From Tubulinosema ratisbonensis (taxonomy: Eukaryota > Microsporidia > Tubulinosematidae), in the NCBI GenBank assembly GCA_004000155.1, contig RCSS01000813.1:8573-24359 (forward strand): a stretch of 15,787 nucleotides of DNA, given 5' to 3'. The notes below the pieces were generated by a model. The model made no database searches and had not been told where the DNA came from. It was given only the letters and a program-made list of their open reading frames with translations. Below are positions 1-6,883 of the stretch, piece by piece. A program made the position numbers and the translations under genes. Every line of letters begins with the position of its first letter. Position 1 is the stretch's first letter.

Positions 1-822
1 ANANATNTTNNAANNTNNNANNNATTTAATATTTTGTATTTTTCTCTTCATTTTTAATTATTTCTTTTAGGCATCTTTGAAATTAATTTTTTACAAAAGG
101 TTGGAAGTAAGTTATTCGATATTTTGTGAATGGTTGTTTTAATTCTTGCTTTTTTATATTTTTAATTTCAAATTTTGATTTTATATGAGCCTAAAGATGC
201 TCGATGGGGTTTATACCTGGAGATTGGGACGGCCGGGGAAAAACTTGAATCTTTTTTAACTAAAATAATCTTTTACTAATTTAATATATGTTTTGGATAA
301 TTATTTTAATTGAAGTTAAATTTTAGACATATTAAGCTTTAAAGTTGATTTCGTCAATTGTTTTTTACAAATATTAAGGTATAAAAACCTGTCCATGATT
401 TTATCAATAAAAAACTGTTCCCCGCCCCTCTAGAATAATAGCAAATCAGTACATAATACTATAGTCGCCATATTTTCCCGTTAGTTGCATGTTTTTACGG
501 TTATATTTTTCAGTTTTCATTAACATACAGTTAGTTTTTGCAACCATTACTAAAGAAATTAAACTTAGTGTCGTCGTAAAAAATTACTGTGCTCTAACAA
601 CTTTCATTTATAAGTATATAGTTATTGCTAAATTCCAATCTCCTTGTAATACTTTTCTTGCTCAATAACGGTTTTTTACAGCAATTCTATTAGAAAATCC
701 GGACTCGTTTTAAAAATTACGAATGGTTCGGTTGTAACATTTTGTATTTTTGACATTTTTGAGGATTTTATTAAATATCGTAGAATTGACAATGTGTGTT
801 TTCTTTACTAAAGATAAAAATA

Positions 823-836
823 GTTCATTCTCCTTA
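823..836. repeat. Target-site duplication, left, of SINE-like copy 1
   Basis: GTTCATTCTCCTTA lies just outside the T-run end of copy 1. It matches 11 of 14 bases of 1057-1070 at the other end. In the Tc1 reading frame both copies encode the same residues (KENE), as expected if one target site was duplicated. Confidence 0.75.
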
Positions 837-1056
837 TTTTTTTTGTTGCCTAGGGATGGGAAATCCATACGAAGATCTTTTCGCTATATCTTCTTTATAA
901 GAATATTTATACCTAGTTGACGGAGACATAAGGTAAAATATGTTTCCCATACTTAGGTATAACTCAAGATACTGCGAGCTTTTCTCCCGCTAAACCCCAC
1001 CCCGTGCACTATGTTGACTGCCTAAGTCTACCTTACCTTACAGGCTTTCGTTACAT
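837..1056 (-). mobile_element. SINE-like retroposon, full copy 1
   Basis: This is a 220-bp element whose sense strand is minus. Its 5' end is at 1056 (TGTAACGAAAGCC...) and its 3' end is an A-run, seen as T8 at 837-844 on the plus strand, directly after GGCAAC. It is about 91-92% identical to copy 2 (3992-4211) by hand alignment, and much less AT-rich than the surroundings. It has no terminal inverted repeats and no credible ORF. It is flanked by 14-bp target-site duplications. A fixed 5' end, an A-tail and duplications fit target-primed reverse transcription by a LINE-type enzyme, so it is non-autonomous. I see no convincing tRNA-type A/B box pair, and the sense strand contains an internal TTTT, so Pol III origin is unproven. 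A hairpin occupies 908-961. It sits inside the Tc1 relic. Confidence 0.8.
908..961 (-). other. Internal hairpin of SINE-like copy 1
   Basis: An outer stem TATACCTA/TAGGTATA (908-915 with 954-961) encloses an inner stem, 922-930 with 939-947, where 8 of 9 positions are Watson-Crick and one is G/T. The loop is AGGTAAAA. The equivalent hairpin in copy 2 is at 4061-4114, and older copies keep a hairpin at this place with different bases. Confidence 0.6.
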
Positions 1057-1070
1057 GTTCGTTCTCTTTT
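1057..1070. repeat. Target-site duplication, right, of SINE-like copy 1
   Basis: GTTCGTTCTCTTTT is the right partner of 823-836, with 11 of 14 bases identical. It begins directly after the element 5' terminus. Confidence 0.75.
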
Positions 1071-1265
1071 TTACGTAATATTTATAAGGTTTCAAATCAA
1101 CTTTTAGTAAAAAGTTTCTGTGTCTTGAATTTTTTGATTGTATTTTGTACAGTTAAATTAAATATTTTCGATATCTTTGCTATTTCTCTCAAAATTTGTC
1201 CCTCTTTGCTAAAATATGAAATAAATTCTGATATTTATTTGTCTAAATGTTCCCCTATTTAAAAC

Positions 1266-2115
1266 AGCTATAAATATTTTTAAATTTGTAAAGATAAAAA
1301 AGCCTATTATTTTAAAGTTATGACTATCTAAAAATTAGCAACAAAAACAAAAATACAAACAGAAACTCTATAGTTTTAAATCAAATCACTTCTTTTCTTC
1401 TTCGGAAATTTTGTTTTTGACATCAAAAAAAAACAAATTACATATTCAATATAAAAGCATCAAAATTATATCATGAAATTGTTGAAAAGTTAAAATACAA
1501 TTTATGAGATATTTTAGAAAATGGCTTATAAAAATATGTCTTGTAAAAGACTATTTATAATTTTTTTATGGGATTTTTTATAATTTTAATAAGATATAAA
1601 ATATAAAGACAAAAAAAGAGACGACTTAATATTACTGAATGTAATGTAATTTGTAAATTATAGTTTAATAAATTATTTTTTAAAATGATTTCATTCAAGT
1701 TTTATTATAACGACCAAGGGTTTCCCACAAAAAAATAAAAAATATAAAATTTTTTACTTCTCCCTAAAAAAATCATGTGATAAATATTTTAGTGAGTGCA
1801 ACTATTATATATATTAAGATAAACAAGATAAACCAAAAATATTCGATCGGTGTTTTTTACCGGACTGTAAATATCAGAAACTAAAACTAAATAGAAATTC
1901 TTTAAAAACCATGATATTTATACAAATTTTACTGTATTTTTTTATATTTTTAATTTAACTAATAATATTTGATAGTTTTTAATTATTTGTATTCTACATT
2001 AAAATTAGATTTGATAAAACATAAAATAAAATTTTATACAATTTATCAAATTATGAAATTTTCTTATCATTCTTATCATTTTAATATTTAAAAATTAAAA
2101 GCCAAAAAATATTTT
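1266..2115. other. AT-rich intergenic spacer
   Basis: No ORF or strong repeat was found. The first part may hold the missing terminal repeat of the Tc1 relic. Just before the gene at 2116 there is a short tandem TTCTTATCA (about 2062-2079). A GGGTTTCCCAC-A-rich stretch at about 1718-1740 is faintly like the 3' end of the SINE-like family but too short to call. Confidence 0.5.
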
Positions 2116-2964
2116 ATGGACTCAGAAAATACAAGAATACAAATCGATGATCAAGAGATGGAAGAATACATTAGGCCTAGTCGCAAAGATCTGTTTTATA
2201 ACATTTTACTTTTATTCGACCAAATGGTTACCATCACACTTGTCTTGTTTATAGTCTCAAGATTTGTAAGAGTGATTAGTTTCAACCAAATGATGTTTAT
2301 ATTTGCACATATTTTTATAATAGGATTCTTGATAAAAACTTATAAAATGAAAAGTAAAAGTTTCCCTTTTTTTTACATTCTAAAAAGTTTTCTATCGGTT
2401 ATGTATTTATTTTATTATATTTCGCACGTTTTTTTCTTTTCATTTGTTGGTTTTTGTGTAGCCCTGACCAGTATCTATGTGTCAAATAAGAAAATTAATA
2501 ACAACTCTTTAAAAATATGTAAAACTTATGAAATTGGTGGAGTAATAACATACATATACATGTTTATAGAAACTTTTATTCTTGTATATCACTTGATTAG
2601 AAAATCAGTTTGGGTAGAATATAAACTTAGCAAATTTTCCTTTTACAGAATTTTGTGTTTCTCCGTGCTAGTCGTCCTTTTTTGTTTCTTTTTCATTTAC
2701 AAAAACAAGTTAATAACTTCAATTTTAGGATTGTTTTTAATTTATAATATAATTTTTACCGGCTTATTTTATTTCTTTAATGAAGATCGAGACACAGAAA
2801 TCAAATCAAAGTTATCAATGCAATATTATTTAATTTTAAAAATTGTGAATTTTTACTTTTTGTCACTTTATTTCGTATATGATTATATTTCTGTAACTTA
2901 TATGGTAAATCCGAGGTTTAATACTAATTTTATATTAACAATAAGTAATTATACTGCTAATTAA
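2116..2964 (+). CDS. Orphan multi-pass membrane protein, 282 aa
   Basis: I do not recognise a family. The N-terminus (residues 1-26) is soluble and acidic (DDQEMEEY). About eight hydrophobic segments follow, roughly at 28-49, 58-75, 85-103, 104-122, 141-162, 176-195, 198-220 and 236-258, joined by short basic or polar loops (KTYKMKSKS, SNKKINNN, NEDRDTEIKSK). The C-terminus is short and Asn/Thr-rich. There is no signal peptide before the first membrane segment. The ATG at 2116 is the first in frame and precedes the acidic leader, preceded by an AT-rich ATTTT stretch. The protein is rich in Phe, Tyr and Ile, partly from base composition. Its neighbours are repeats, with no operon partner. It could be a lineage-specific transporter or a member of a microsporidian membrane-protein family; this is a guess. 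Gene status itself is well supported by length in such AT-rich DNA. Confidence 0.75.
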   Translation: MDSENTRIQIDDQEMEEYIRPSRKDLFYNILLLFDQMVTITLVLFIVSRFVRVISFNQMMFIFAHIFIIGFLIKTYKMKSKSFPFFYILKSFLSVMYLFYYISHVFFFSFVGFCVALTSIYVSNKKINNNSLKICKTYEIGGVITYIYMFIETFILVYHLIRKSVWVEYKLSKFSFYRILCFSVLVVLFCFFFIYKNKLITSILGLFLIYNIIFTGLFYFFNEDRDTEIKSKLSMQYYLILKIVNFYFLSLYFVYDYISVTYMVNPRFNTNFILTISNYTAN

Positions 2965-3765
2965 ATCAGAAATCATAAAATTTACAGAAAATTATTAATA
3001 TTTTAATTCATATCTTACGATAAAAATTTAGCAATCATTAGTTTTGAATAAAAAAAGAAAAAAATAATTTAATTTTTTATTGTAATTTTTAATTTTCCTG
3101 GTGCAAATAATTTTCTCTTTCTATAAAATTCTAATTTTATTTGAATTATTAGCAATCATTTATTTTATCATTAAAACATGTATAAATAAAAAAAAAATTT
3201 ATTTATTAAGTCTTCAAAGGATTATCTTACATAAATTAACTATAAATATTTTAAACACTCATATTTTTATTAAATAATTTTTATATATTACAGTCTCCTT
3301 TTCTTTTTTTATTATAATAATTTGTTGTTAAAATTTATGATAAAATTTTTTGTAAATAAATATATTTTAAAATTTATTACACTTATAATCTTTGAATTTG
3401 ATTTTTAAATTTAATCAAACAAATATCTTTTATTTTAAAATATTTAAATTAGTCAAAAATAAAAAGAAATGTTATGTAATTTAATTAATTATTTTATTGT
3501 TAAAAAATATTTATTGATCTTTTTAGTTCTTAATGTTCAAAATAAAAATAAAAAAATATTACAAACACTTAAACATAAATAAACAATTCTAAAAATATTT
3601 TTATATTTTTTAAAGAATTAAGATATGTATTTTGGGTATAAAAAGCATCATTTTATAAGAATATATTTGTCTTTAAAATGATTATCTTTTGTTTTGATCA
3701 CATGAGATCGTTTTGTTTTTTTAAATAATTTAAGTGAAATAACATCAGGTGTTATTTTTACATAT
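2965..3765. other. AT-rich intergenic spacer
   Basis: Nothing gene-like was found. The only oddity is a 12-bp direct repeat TTAGCAATCATT at about 3028 and 3149, 121 bp apart. Poly-A and poly-T runs are frequent, so poly(A) signals cannot be told from background. Confidence 0.5.
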
Positions 3766-3882
3766 TTAAATCTGTTTCTTTTTATGATAAATTTTTGAGA
3801 TAAAAATAAAAAATAATTTTAATTTGGTTTTTTACTTTACATTTTTTCTAAAATTTTATTTAATAAAAAGAAACAGATTTAA
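3766..3882. mobile_element. Small TTAA-flanked inverted-repeat element (MITE-like candidate)
   Basis: Perfect 20-bp arms, 3766-3785 and 3863-3882, face each other across 77 bp. The outermost four bases of each arm are TTAA. The sequence can therefore be read as a 109-bp element (3770-3878) with 16-bp terminal repeats (ATCTGTTTC...GAAACAGAT) between duplicated TTAA sites, as for piggyBac-type MITEs. A further CATCAG/CTGATG pair lies outside (3743-3748 and 3886-3891), offset by an extra 16 bp on the left. That outer pair argues instead for a larger inverted repeat or hairpin. There is no coding content. No second copy was seen in this window. Confidence 0.4.
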
Positions 3883-3977
3883 TCTCTGATGACATGTAAA
3901 ATTTTAATAAAAGTAAAGAAATATATTTTTATAACAAAATTGGTTTTTATAACCACAAATATTTCTTTGACATAAAT

Positions 3978-3991
3978 TTTATATTCTATTT
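3978..3991. repeat. Perfect target-site duplication, left, of SINE-like copy 2
   Basis: TTTATATTCTATTT is identical over 14 bp to 4212-4225. It runs straight into the T-run (complement of the A-tail) of the element. Confidence 0.9.
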
Positions 3992-4211
3992 TTTTTTGTT
4001 GCCTAGGGATGGGAAATTCATACGAAGATCTTTTCGCTATACCTTCTTTATAAGAATATTTATACCTAGTTGACGGAAACATACGGTAAAATATGTTACC
4101 ATTACTTAGGTATAGCTCAAGATACTGCGAGCCTTTCACCCGCTAAACCTTACCCCCGTGCACTCTATTGACTGCCTAAGTCTACCTTACCTTGCAGGCT
4201 TTGGTTACAGG
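3992..4211 (-). mobile_element. SINE-like retroposon, full copy 2
   Basis: This 220-bp copy has the same orientation, length and ends as copy 1. The sense strand starts at 4211 with (C)TGTAACCAAAGCC and ends in GGCAAC plus an A-run (T-run to 3997 on plus). Perfect 14-bp duplications flank it, so it is a fairly young insertion. About 18 differences from copy 1 over 214 bp were counted by eye. The conserved hairpin is at 4061-4114, with 8 of 9 inner-stem pairs. An 86-codon minus-strand ORF (3879-4139) crosses the element and its flank. I treat that ORF as chance, because it is shared element sequence and neither copy 1 nor the older copies keep it. Confidence 0.88.
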
Positions 4212-4225
4212 TTTATATTCTATTT
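4212..4225. repeat. Perfect target-site duplication, right, of SINE-like copy 2
   Basis: This is the right partner of 3978-3991, with 14 of 14 identical. It begins immediately after the element 5' end. Confidence 0.9.
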
Positions 4226-4488
4226 ATATAATAAACTTTATTGACCCATCCTTAATGGATTATCTTGGTAAAAAGAAGTATTCAATAAATTATTTAACAG
4301 ATTTATTGAAGTATAAAATATCCTCGTTTGTTTCTTTCTTCTTATAATTTCTCGTGTTTATATTTTCGAATGTCAAAAAATAAATTAATTATAAATAAAT
4401 TTAAATCATTTTGTTTTTACATTGTAATAACAATGATTAAATTTTATGAATTAAAAAATTTTTTACCAAATTTTTAGTAAATTAATTA

Positions 4489-4550
4489 TTTTTTTGTTGT
4501 TTAGGAATGGGAAATTTTTAAAGATCCTTTGCTATGCCTTCTATATAAAA
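4489..4550 (-). mobile_element. SINE-like fragment, 3' end only
   Basis: A T-run followed by GTTGTTTAGGAATGGGAAAT and AAGATCCTTTGCTATGCCTTCTATATAA matches the first ~60 bp (plus strand) of copies 1 and 2 with scattered changes, then stops. It is a truncated, older copy in the same orientation. It ends about 35 bp before the start codon of the gene at 4586, so it may now be part of that gene's upstream region. Confidence 0.7.
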
Positions 4551-4585
4551 TATAAAAATATAAAATTAAAATTATAAAAATTTTT

Positions 4586-4831
4586 ATGAATGAAAAACAA
4601 TCAAAAAGAAAATTCATACAGTCTCTTATAAACGACCATTTCCCAGACAAACAAATAGAAATAGATTTCTTAGAAAGAAAAGTTGGCTTAGATTACAACA
4701 AAGTATATTTAGGATTGAACAAAGAACAAAAAAAGTATTTAATTGAAAAAAAGTATTTCAACCCACATAAAGAAAGAGAACAAGAAGAGGAATACAATAA
4801 AAGTAAGAAAGTTAAAAAGATTGGTAACTAA
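4586..4831 (+). CDS. Orphan small basic protein, 81 aa
   Basis: I do not recognise a family. It is hydrophilic and strongly charged, with no signal peptide or membrane segment. Residues 5-18 (KQSKRKFIQSLIND) and 20-60 (FPDKQIEIDFLERKVGLDYNKVY...) look helical, and the tail (60-81) is Lys/Glu-rich. The middle has a loose helix-turn-helix feel (ERKVGLDYNKVYLGL), but the Trp and Asn/Arg residues of a homeodomain are absent. I therefore do not call DNA binding. The start is the first ATG, in AATTTTTATG. The first 240 nt are A- and C-rich, like the 5' halves of the confirmed genes here, which supports it being real. The next gene follows 75 bp downstream on the same strand. Confidence 0.6.
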   Translation: MNEKQSKRKFIQSLINDHFPDKQIEIDFLERKVGLDYNKVYLGLNKEQKKYLIEKKYFNPHKEREQEEEYNKSKKVKKIGN

Positions 4832-4905
4832 TTTTTTAATGAATTATTTATTTCAAATTAAAATATTTTTTTTTAATTTATAAAAATTTTTTTTTATGTT
4901 TGTTT

Positions 4906-5211
4906 ATGTTAAATTTACAAAAAAATAATAAAAAACTAATACTTACTTTATTAACAATTATAACATTTATTTACTCATTTATATCACTTTTACACCTTAA
5001 CAAAGAAACCACTCCATTAATTTATAAGTCATCAGTGTTGGTTGTTAACTTAGTTATGATGTCACTTGTTTTTTTCAAGGATAAGTATTCTATTTTGGTT
5101 ATTGGATATTTACTCTCTTATACTAATTTTTTTGTATGTGTTATTGGTCCTAAAATGAATGATATTGATAGAAGTGTGATGGAATATTTTAAAAATAAAA
5201 AGATGTTTTAA
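4906..5211 (+). CDS. Orphan small membrane protein, 101 aa
   Basis: I do not recognise a family. After a short basic leader (MLNLQKNNKK) there are three hydrophobic segments, about residues 10-30, 40-57 and 61-81, and a polar tail ending NKKMF. The open frame begins at a TTG at 4900, but in a eukaryote the first usable in-frame start is the ATG at 4906, which I chose. Another ATG at 4896 is in a different frame and closes after ten codons. The 5' half is C-rich and the 3' half G-rich, like the other genes here, supporting real coding. It lies 75 bp behind the 81-aa gene, and both are lineage-specific so far as can be seen. The topology suggests a small integral membrane protein; no function can be given. 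Confidence 0.6.
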   Translation: MLNLQKNNKKLILTLLTIITFIYSFISLLHLNKETTPLIYKSSVLVVNLVMMSLVFFKDKYSILVIGYLLSYTNFFVCVIGPKMNDIDRSVMEYFKNKKMF

Positions 5212-5543
5212 ATAATATTTAATTGGTAATAAAATTTAACAATAATTGACCTGTAAAAGAATACTTTTTTATTTGTCTAGTTGTTAATGAATGGTTAATA
5301 TAGTCTTTTGAATAATTTACCTGTGAATTTTTAATTTATTTCATTAGTTAATGAAATTTTGAGATTGGAAATAATTTTTTACTACTAACAAATATTTTAA
5401 AAGAATTTATAAATTGATGTAATAATATATATTGATTAATTTCTCTTCATTTTATATAAGTATTAATATACTTTAGCATTTATAACTTTTATAGTTTGTT
5501 TTTAGATTAAGTTAATCTTCACAAAAACTGATTAATTGTGTTT
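5212..5543. other. AT-rich intergenic spacer
   Basis: No ORF and no clear repeat were seen. It leads into the cluster of old SINE-like copies starting at 5544. Confidence 0.5.
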
Positions 5544-5669
5544 TGTAACCAAAGCTAAGATGGACTTAAATTTCCAACATAGTGTACAGTGTAGGTTTTA
5601 GCAGATAAAATGCTTGTGGTATTTATACCTAACTATTTAGAAGTGTATTTTACACTGATTTTTCATTCC
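5544..5669 (+). mobile_element. SINE-like copy 5, 5' half (old)
   Basis: It starts with the family 5' end TGTAACCAAAGC. It then follows the sense strand of copies 1 and 2 (GACTTA, AACATAGTG, GGTTTTAGC, TTTATACCTAA) to just past the internal hairpin. The hairpin here is AGTGTA-TTT-TACACT, a perfect stem built from different bases. It breaks off where copy 6 begins. Orientation is opposite to copies 1 and 2. Confidence 0.7.
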
Positions 5670-5880
5670 TGTAATTAAAGCTAACAAGGTAAGATAGACT
5701 TAAATAGCCAATAAAGTGCACAATGTAGGCTTTAATAGGTGGATGGCTCGCAGTTTCTATACCTAATTATGTAGTAATATATTATACAATAAATTTTTGC
5801 TAAATAAATATCTTAAACAATGTAAGGTATAGTTTAATTTTTTTATAGATTTCTATTCTTAAGCAATAAGAAAGGAATAT
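5670..5880 (+). mobile_element. SINE-like copy 6, near full length (old)
   Basis: It starts TGTAATTAAAGC and contains AAGGTAAGATAGACTTA, AAAGTGCAC, GGCTTTAATAGG, GGCTCGCAG and CTATACCTAA in family order. It ends TTAAGCAATAAGAAAGG, the decayed GGCAAC-A-run. At about 210 bp it is close to the 220-bp full length. It is far more diverged than copies 1 and 2. It appears to sit inside an older copy whose halves are 5544-5669 and 5891-6005. Confidence 0.7.
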
Positions 5881-5890
5881 AAGATCTCGT

Positions 5891-6005
5891 TAAGAAACAT
5901 ATTTTAAAGTATTTTTCAATCGACTAGGTATAAATATTCTTATATAATAATAGGTATAGTTCAGATATTTTAAAGATTTCTATTTTTAAGCAACAAGAAA
6001 AGAAT
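5891..6005 (+). mobile_element. SINE-like 3' half (probable rest of copy 5)
   Basis: AAGAAACATATTTTA, CGACTAGGTATAAATATTCTTATA, AGGTATAG and TTAAGCAACAAGAAAAG match the second half of the sense strand of copies 1 and 2 in order, including the tail. Its start overlaps about 25-30 bp of family positions already present at the end of 5544-5669, as a target-site duplication from the insertion of copy 6 would give. Confidence 0.65.
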
Positions 6006-6424
6006 ATAAGATCCTATTAGATAAAATTTAATCAACAATTAATTTATCTTTTCATAATTTGAATAAAGAAATATCAAACTAAGTATATTACAAAAATATT
6101 GAAATTGATTTTAAATTAATGAATTTATTACTATTTTTAACATATACTTTGTAAATAAGTTTGAATTTCTAAGCTTATTTTATAAATAAATAATTATTTT
6201 AGTTTAATAAAATTATTTAAGCTTATTTTGTTAAAGTTAGATAATTATTTCAATTTATAAGAAAGTTAAAAANTTTTTTTTAGTTAAATTATTTATTTTT
6301 TTATTAATTTTTATAAAAAGTAAACTTGTAATGAATCTAAGAACAGTAAAAGAATATTATTTTTTATATTAAATTTAAGATTCAAAAGAAAATAGCCATG
6401 TGATAAAAAAATAAACTGTTCGTA
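6006..6424. other. AT-rich spacer
   Basis: No ORF was found and there is one unresolved base at 6273. Nothing else can be supported. Confidence 0.5.
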
Positions 6425-6516
6425 AAGTATTTTTACATTACCTGATTAATGAAAGTTATTCTTATAAAATTTTACAATATTCTTAAGATTTCTTATCTTT
6501 AGACAATAAAAAAAGA
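6425..6516 (+). mobile_element. SINE-like 3' fragment (old)
   Basis: TATTCTTATAAA, then GATTTCTTATCTTTAGACAATA followed by an A-run, aligns with the second half and tail of the family in sense orientation. No 5' half is detectable. Confidence 0.45.
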
Positions 6517-6577
6517 CTTTAATAACAATTTATATTTTTAATATGATTTGTTATAGCCTAGCAAATATTGTACGGAT

Positions 6578-6594
6578 ATTACCCTTACGGTAAT
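6578..6594. other. Short perfect hairpin
   Basis: ATTACC-CTTAC-GGTAAT is a 6-bp perfect stem with a 5-base loop, in otherwise structureless AT-rich DNA. It lies about 40 bp upstream of the decayed ORF at 6631. Its role is unknown. Confidence 0.35.
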
Positions 6595-6630
6595 TATTTT
6601 TCTTATTTTAAAAGGATATAAAAATAAAAA

Positions 6631-6883
6631 ATGAAAGAAGCACATGAAACATTAAAAAAGTCAAGAATTAATTTTAATAAGAAAATAAGAAAACTGTTAT
6701 GAAATTTTTACTTATTTAGATGAATTCAAAATAAATAAAAAATTAAAATTTTTTCCCAAGAAAAAGTATGAATCAAAACAACCTGAGATTTAGAAAAAAA
6801 ATGATAAAGTTATAAATAAAAGAATAAAGCACAGTTTTTATGACTTTTACTTAGAAAATAAAAGAATCCCCAACTTTTCGTGA
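6631..6883 (+). pseudogene. Possible decayed small gene (about 84 codons)
   Basis: An ATG at 6631 opens 23 codons rich in Lys and Arg (KEAHETLKKSRINFNKKIRKLL) and stops at 6700. From 6701 the next frame continues for 60 codons with coding-like content (EIFTYLDEF, KKLKFFPKKKYES, FYDFYLENKRIPNF). One in-frame TAG lies at 6791, and the frame ends at 6881-6883. One frameshift plus one stop would explain it as a relic of a small basic protein. Composition is more purine- and C-rich than the surrounding spacer. No family is recognised, and chance cannot be excluded in DNA this biased. Confidence 0.3.

Larger units (their letters stand above)
45..1265 (-). pseudogene. Decayed Tc1-like (DD34E) transposase, split by a SINE-like insertion
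   Basis: Reading the minus strand across several frames recovers a whole Tc1-type transposase in order. An N-terminal helix-turn-helix region lies at about 1125-1235 (ISEF, KEG..LREIAK, TVQNTIKKFK). A second DNA-binding part lies at about 670-760 (RTIRNF, ESGFSNRIAVKN). The first catalytic Asp region is at about 552-576 (DDTKFNFF). The EKYN...KYGDYSIM block is at about 455-515 and a G..FFIDKIMDRFLYLNI block at 375-437. The second catalytic block is at 281-315, where NNYPKH stands for the usual DNDPxH, so that Asp looks lost. SQSPGINPIEHL, with the third catalytic Glu, is at about 190-240. A C-terminal CKKLISKMPKR is at 65-98. Stops and frameshifts occur throughout, so it is dead. Removing the insertion at 837-1056 leaves roughly 330-350 codons, normal for Tc1. 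I did not find terminal inverted repeats; the left end is in poor sequence. Confidence 0.85.

Noticed and set aside
187..202. Hairpin GAGC-CTAAAGAT-GCTC
   Set aside because: It falls in the Tc1 NPIEHL-stop-AHIK coding stretch; the pairing is explained by codon content and is only four pairs.
837..1056. Reading the 220-bp repeat as a MITE or a solo LTR
   Set aside because: There are no terminal inverted repeats and no TG...CA ends with short 4-6 bp duplications. The A-run and 14-bp duplications fit a retroposon better.
837..1056. A-box-like TTGCCTAGGG at the start of the plus strand of the SINE-like repeat
   Set aside because: It lies at the T-run end, on the strand opposite to the inferred sense strand, with no B box at usable distance.
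3879..4139. 86-codon minus-strand ORF
   Set aside because: It runs from the TTAA-flanked element through the SINE-like copy 2. It is not kept in copy 1 or the older copies and resembles no protein; it is chance translation of repeat DNA.
4650..4770. Homeodomain-like helix-turn-helix in the 81-aa protein
   Set aside because: The spacing is loosely similar, but the invariant Trp, Phe and Asn/Arg of the recognition helix are missing.
4900..4905. TTG start for the small membrane protein
   Set aside because: A TTG start is not expected in a eukaryotic nuclear gene; the ATG at 4906 is two codons downstream in frame.
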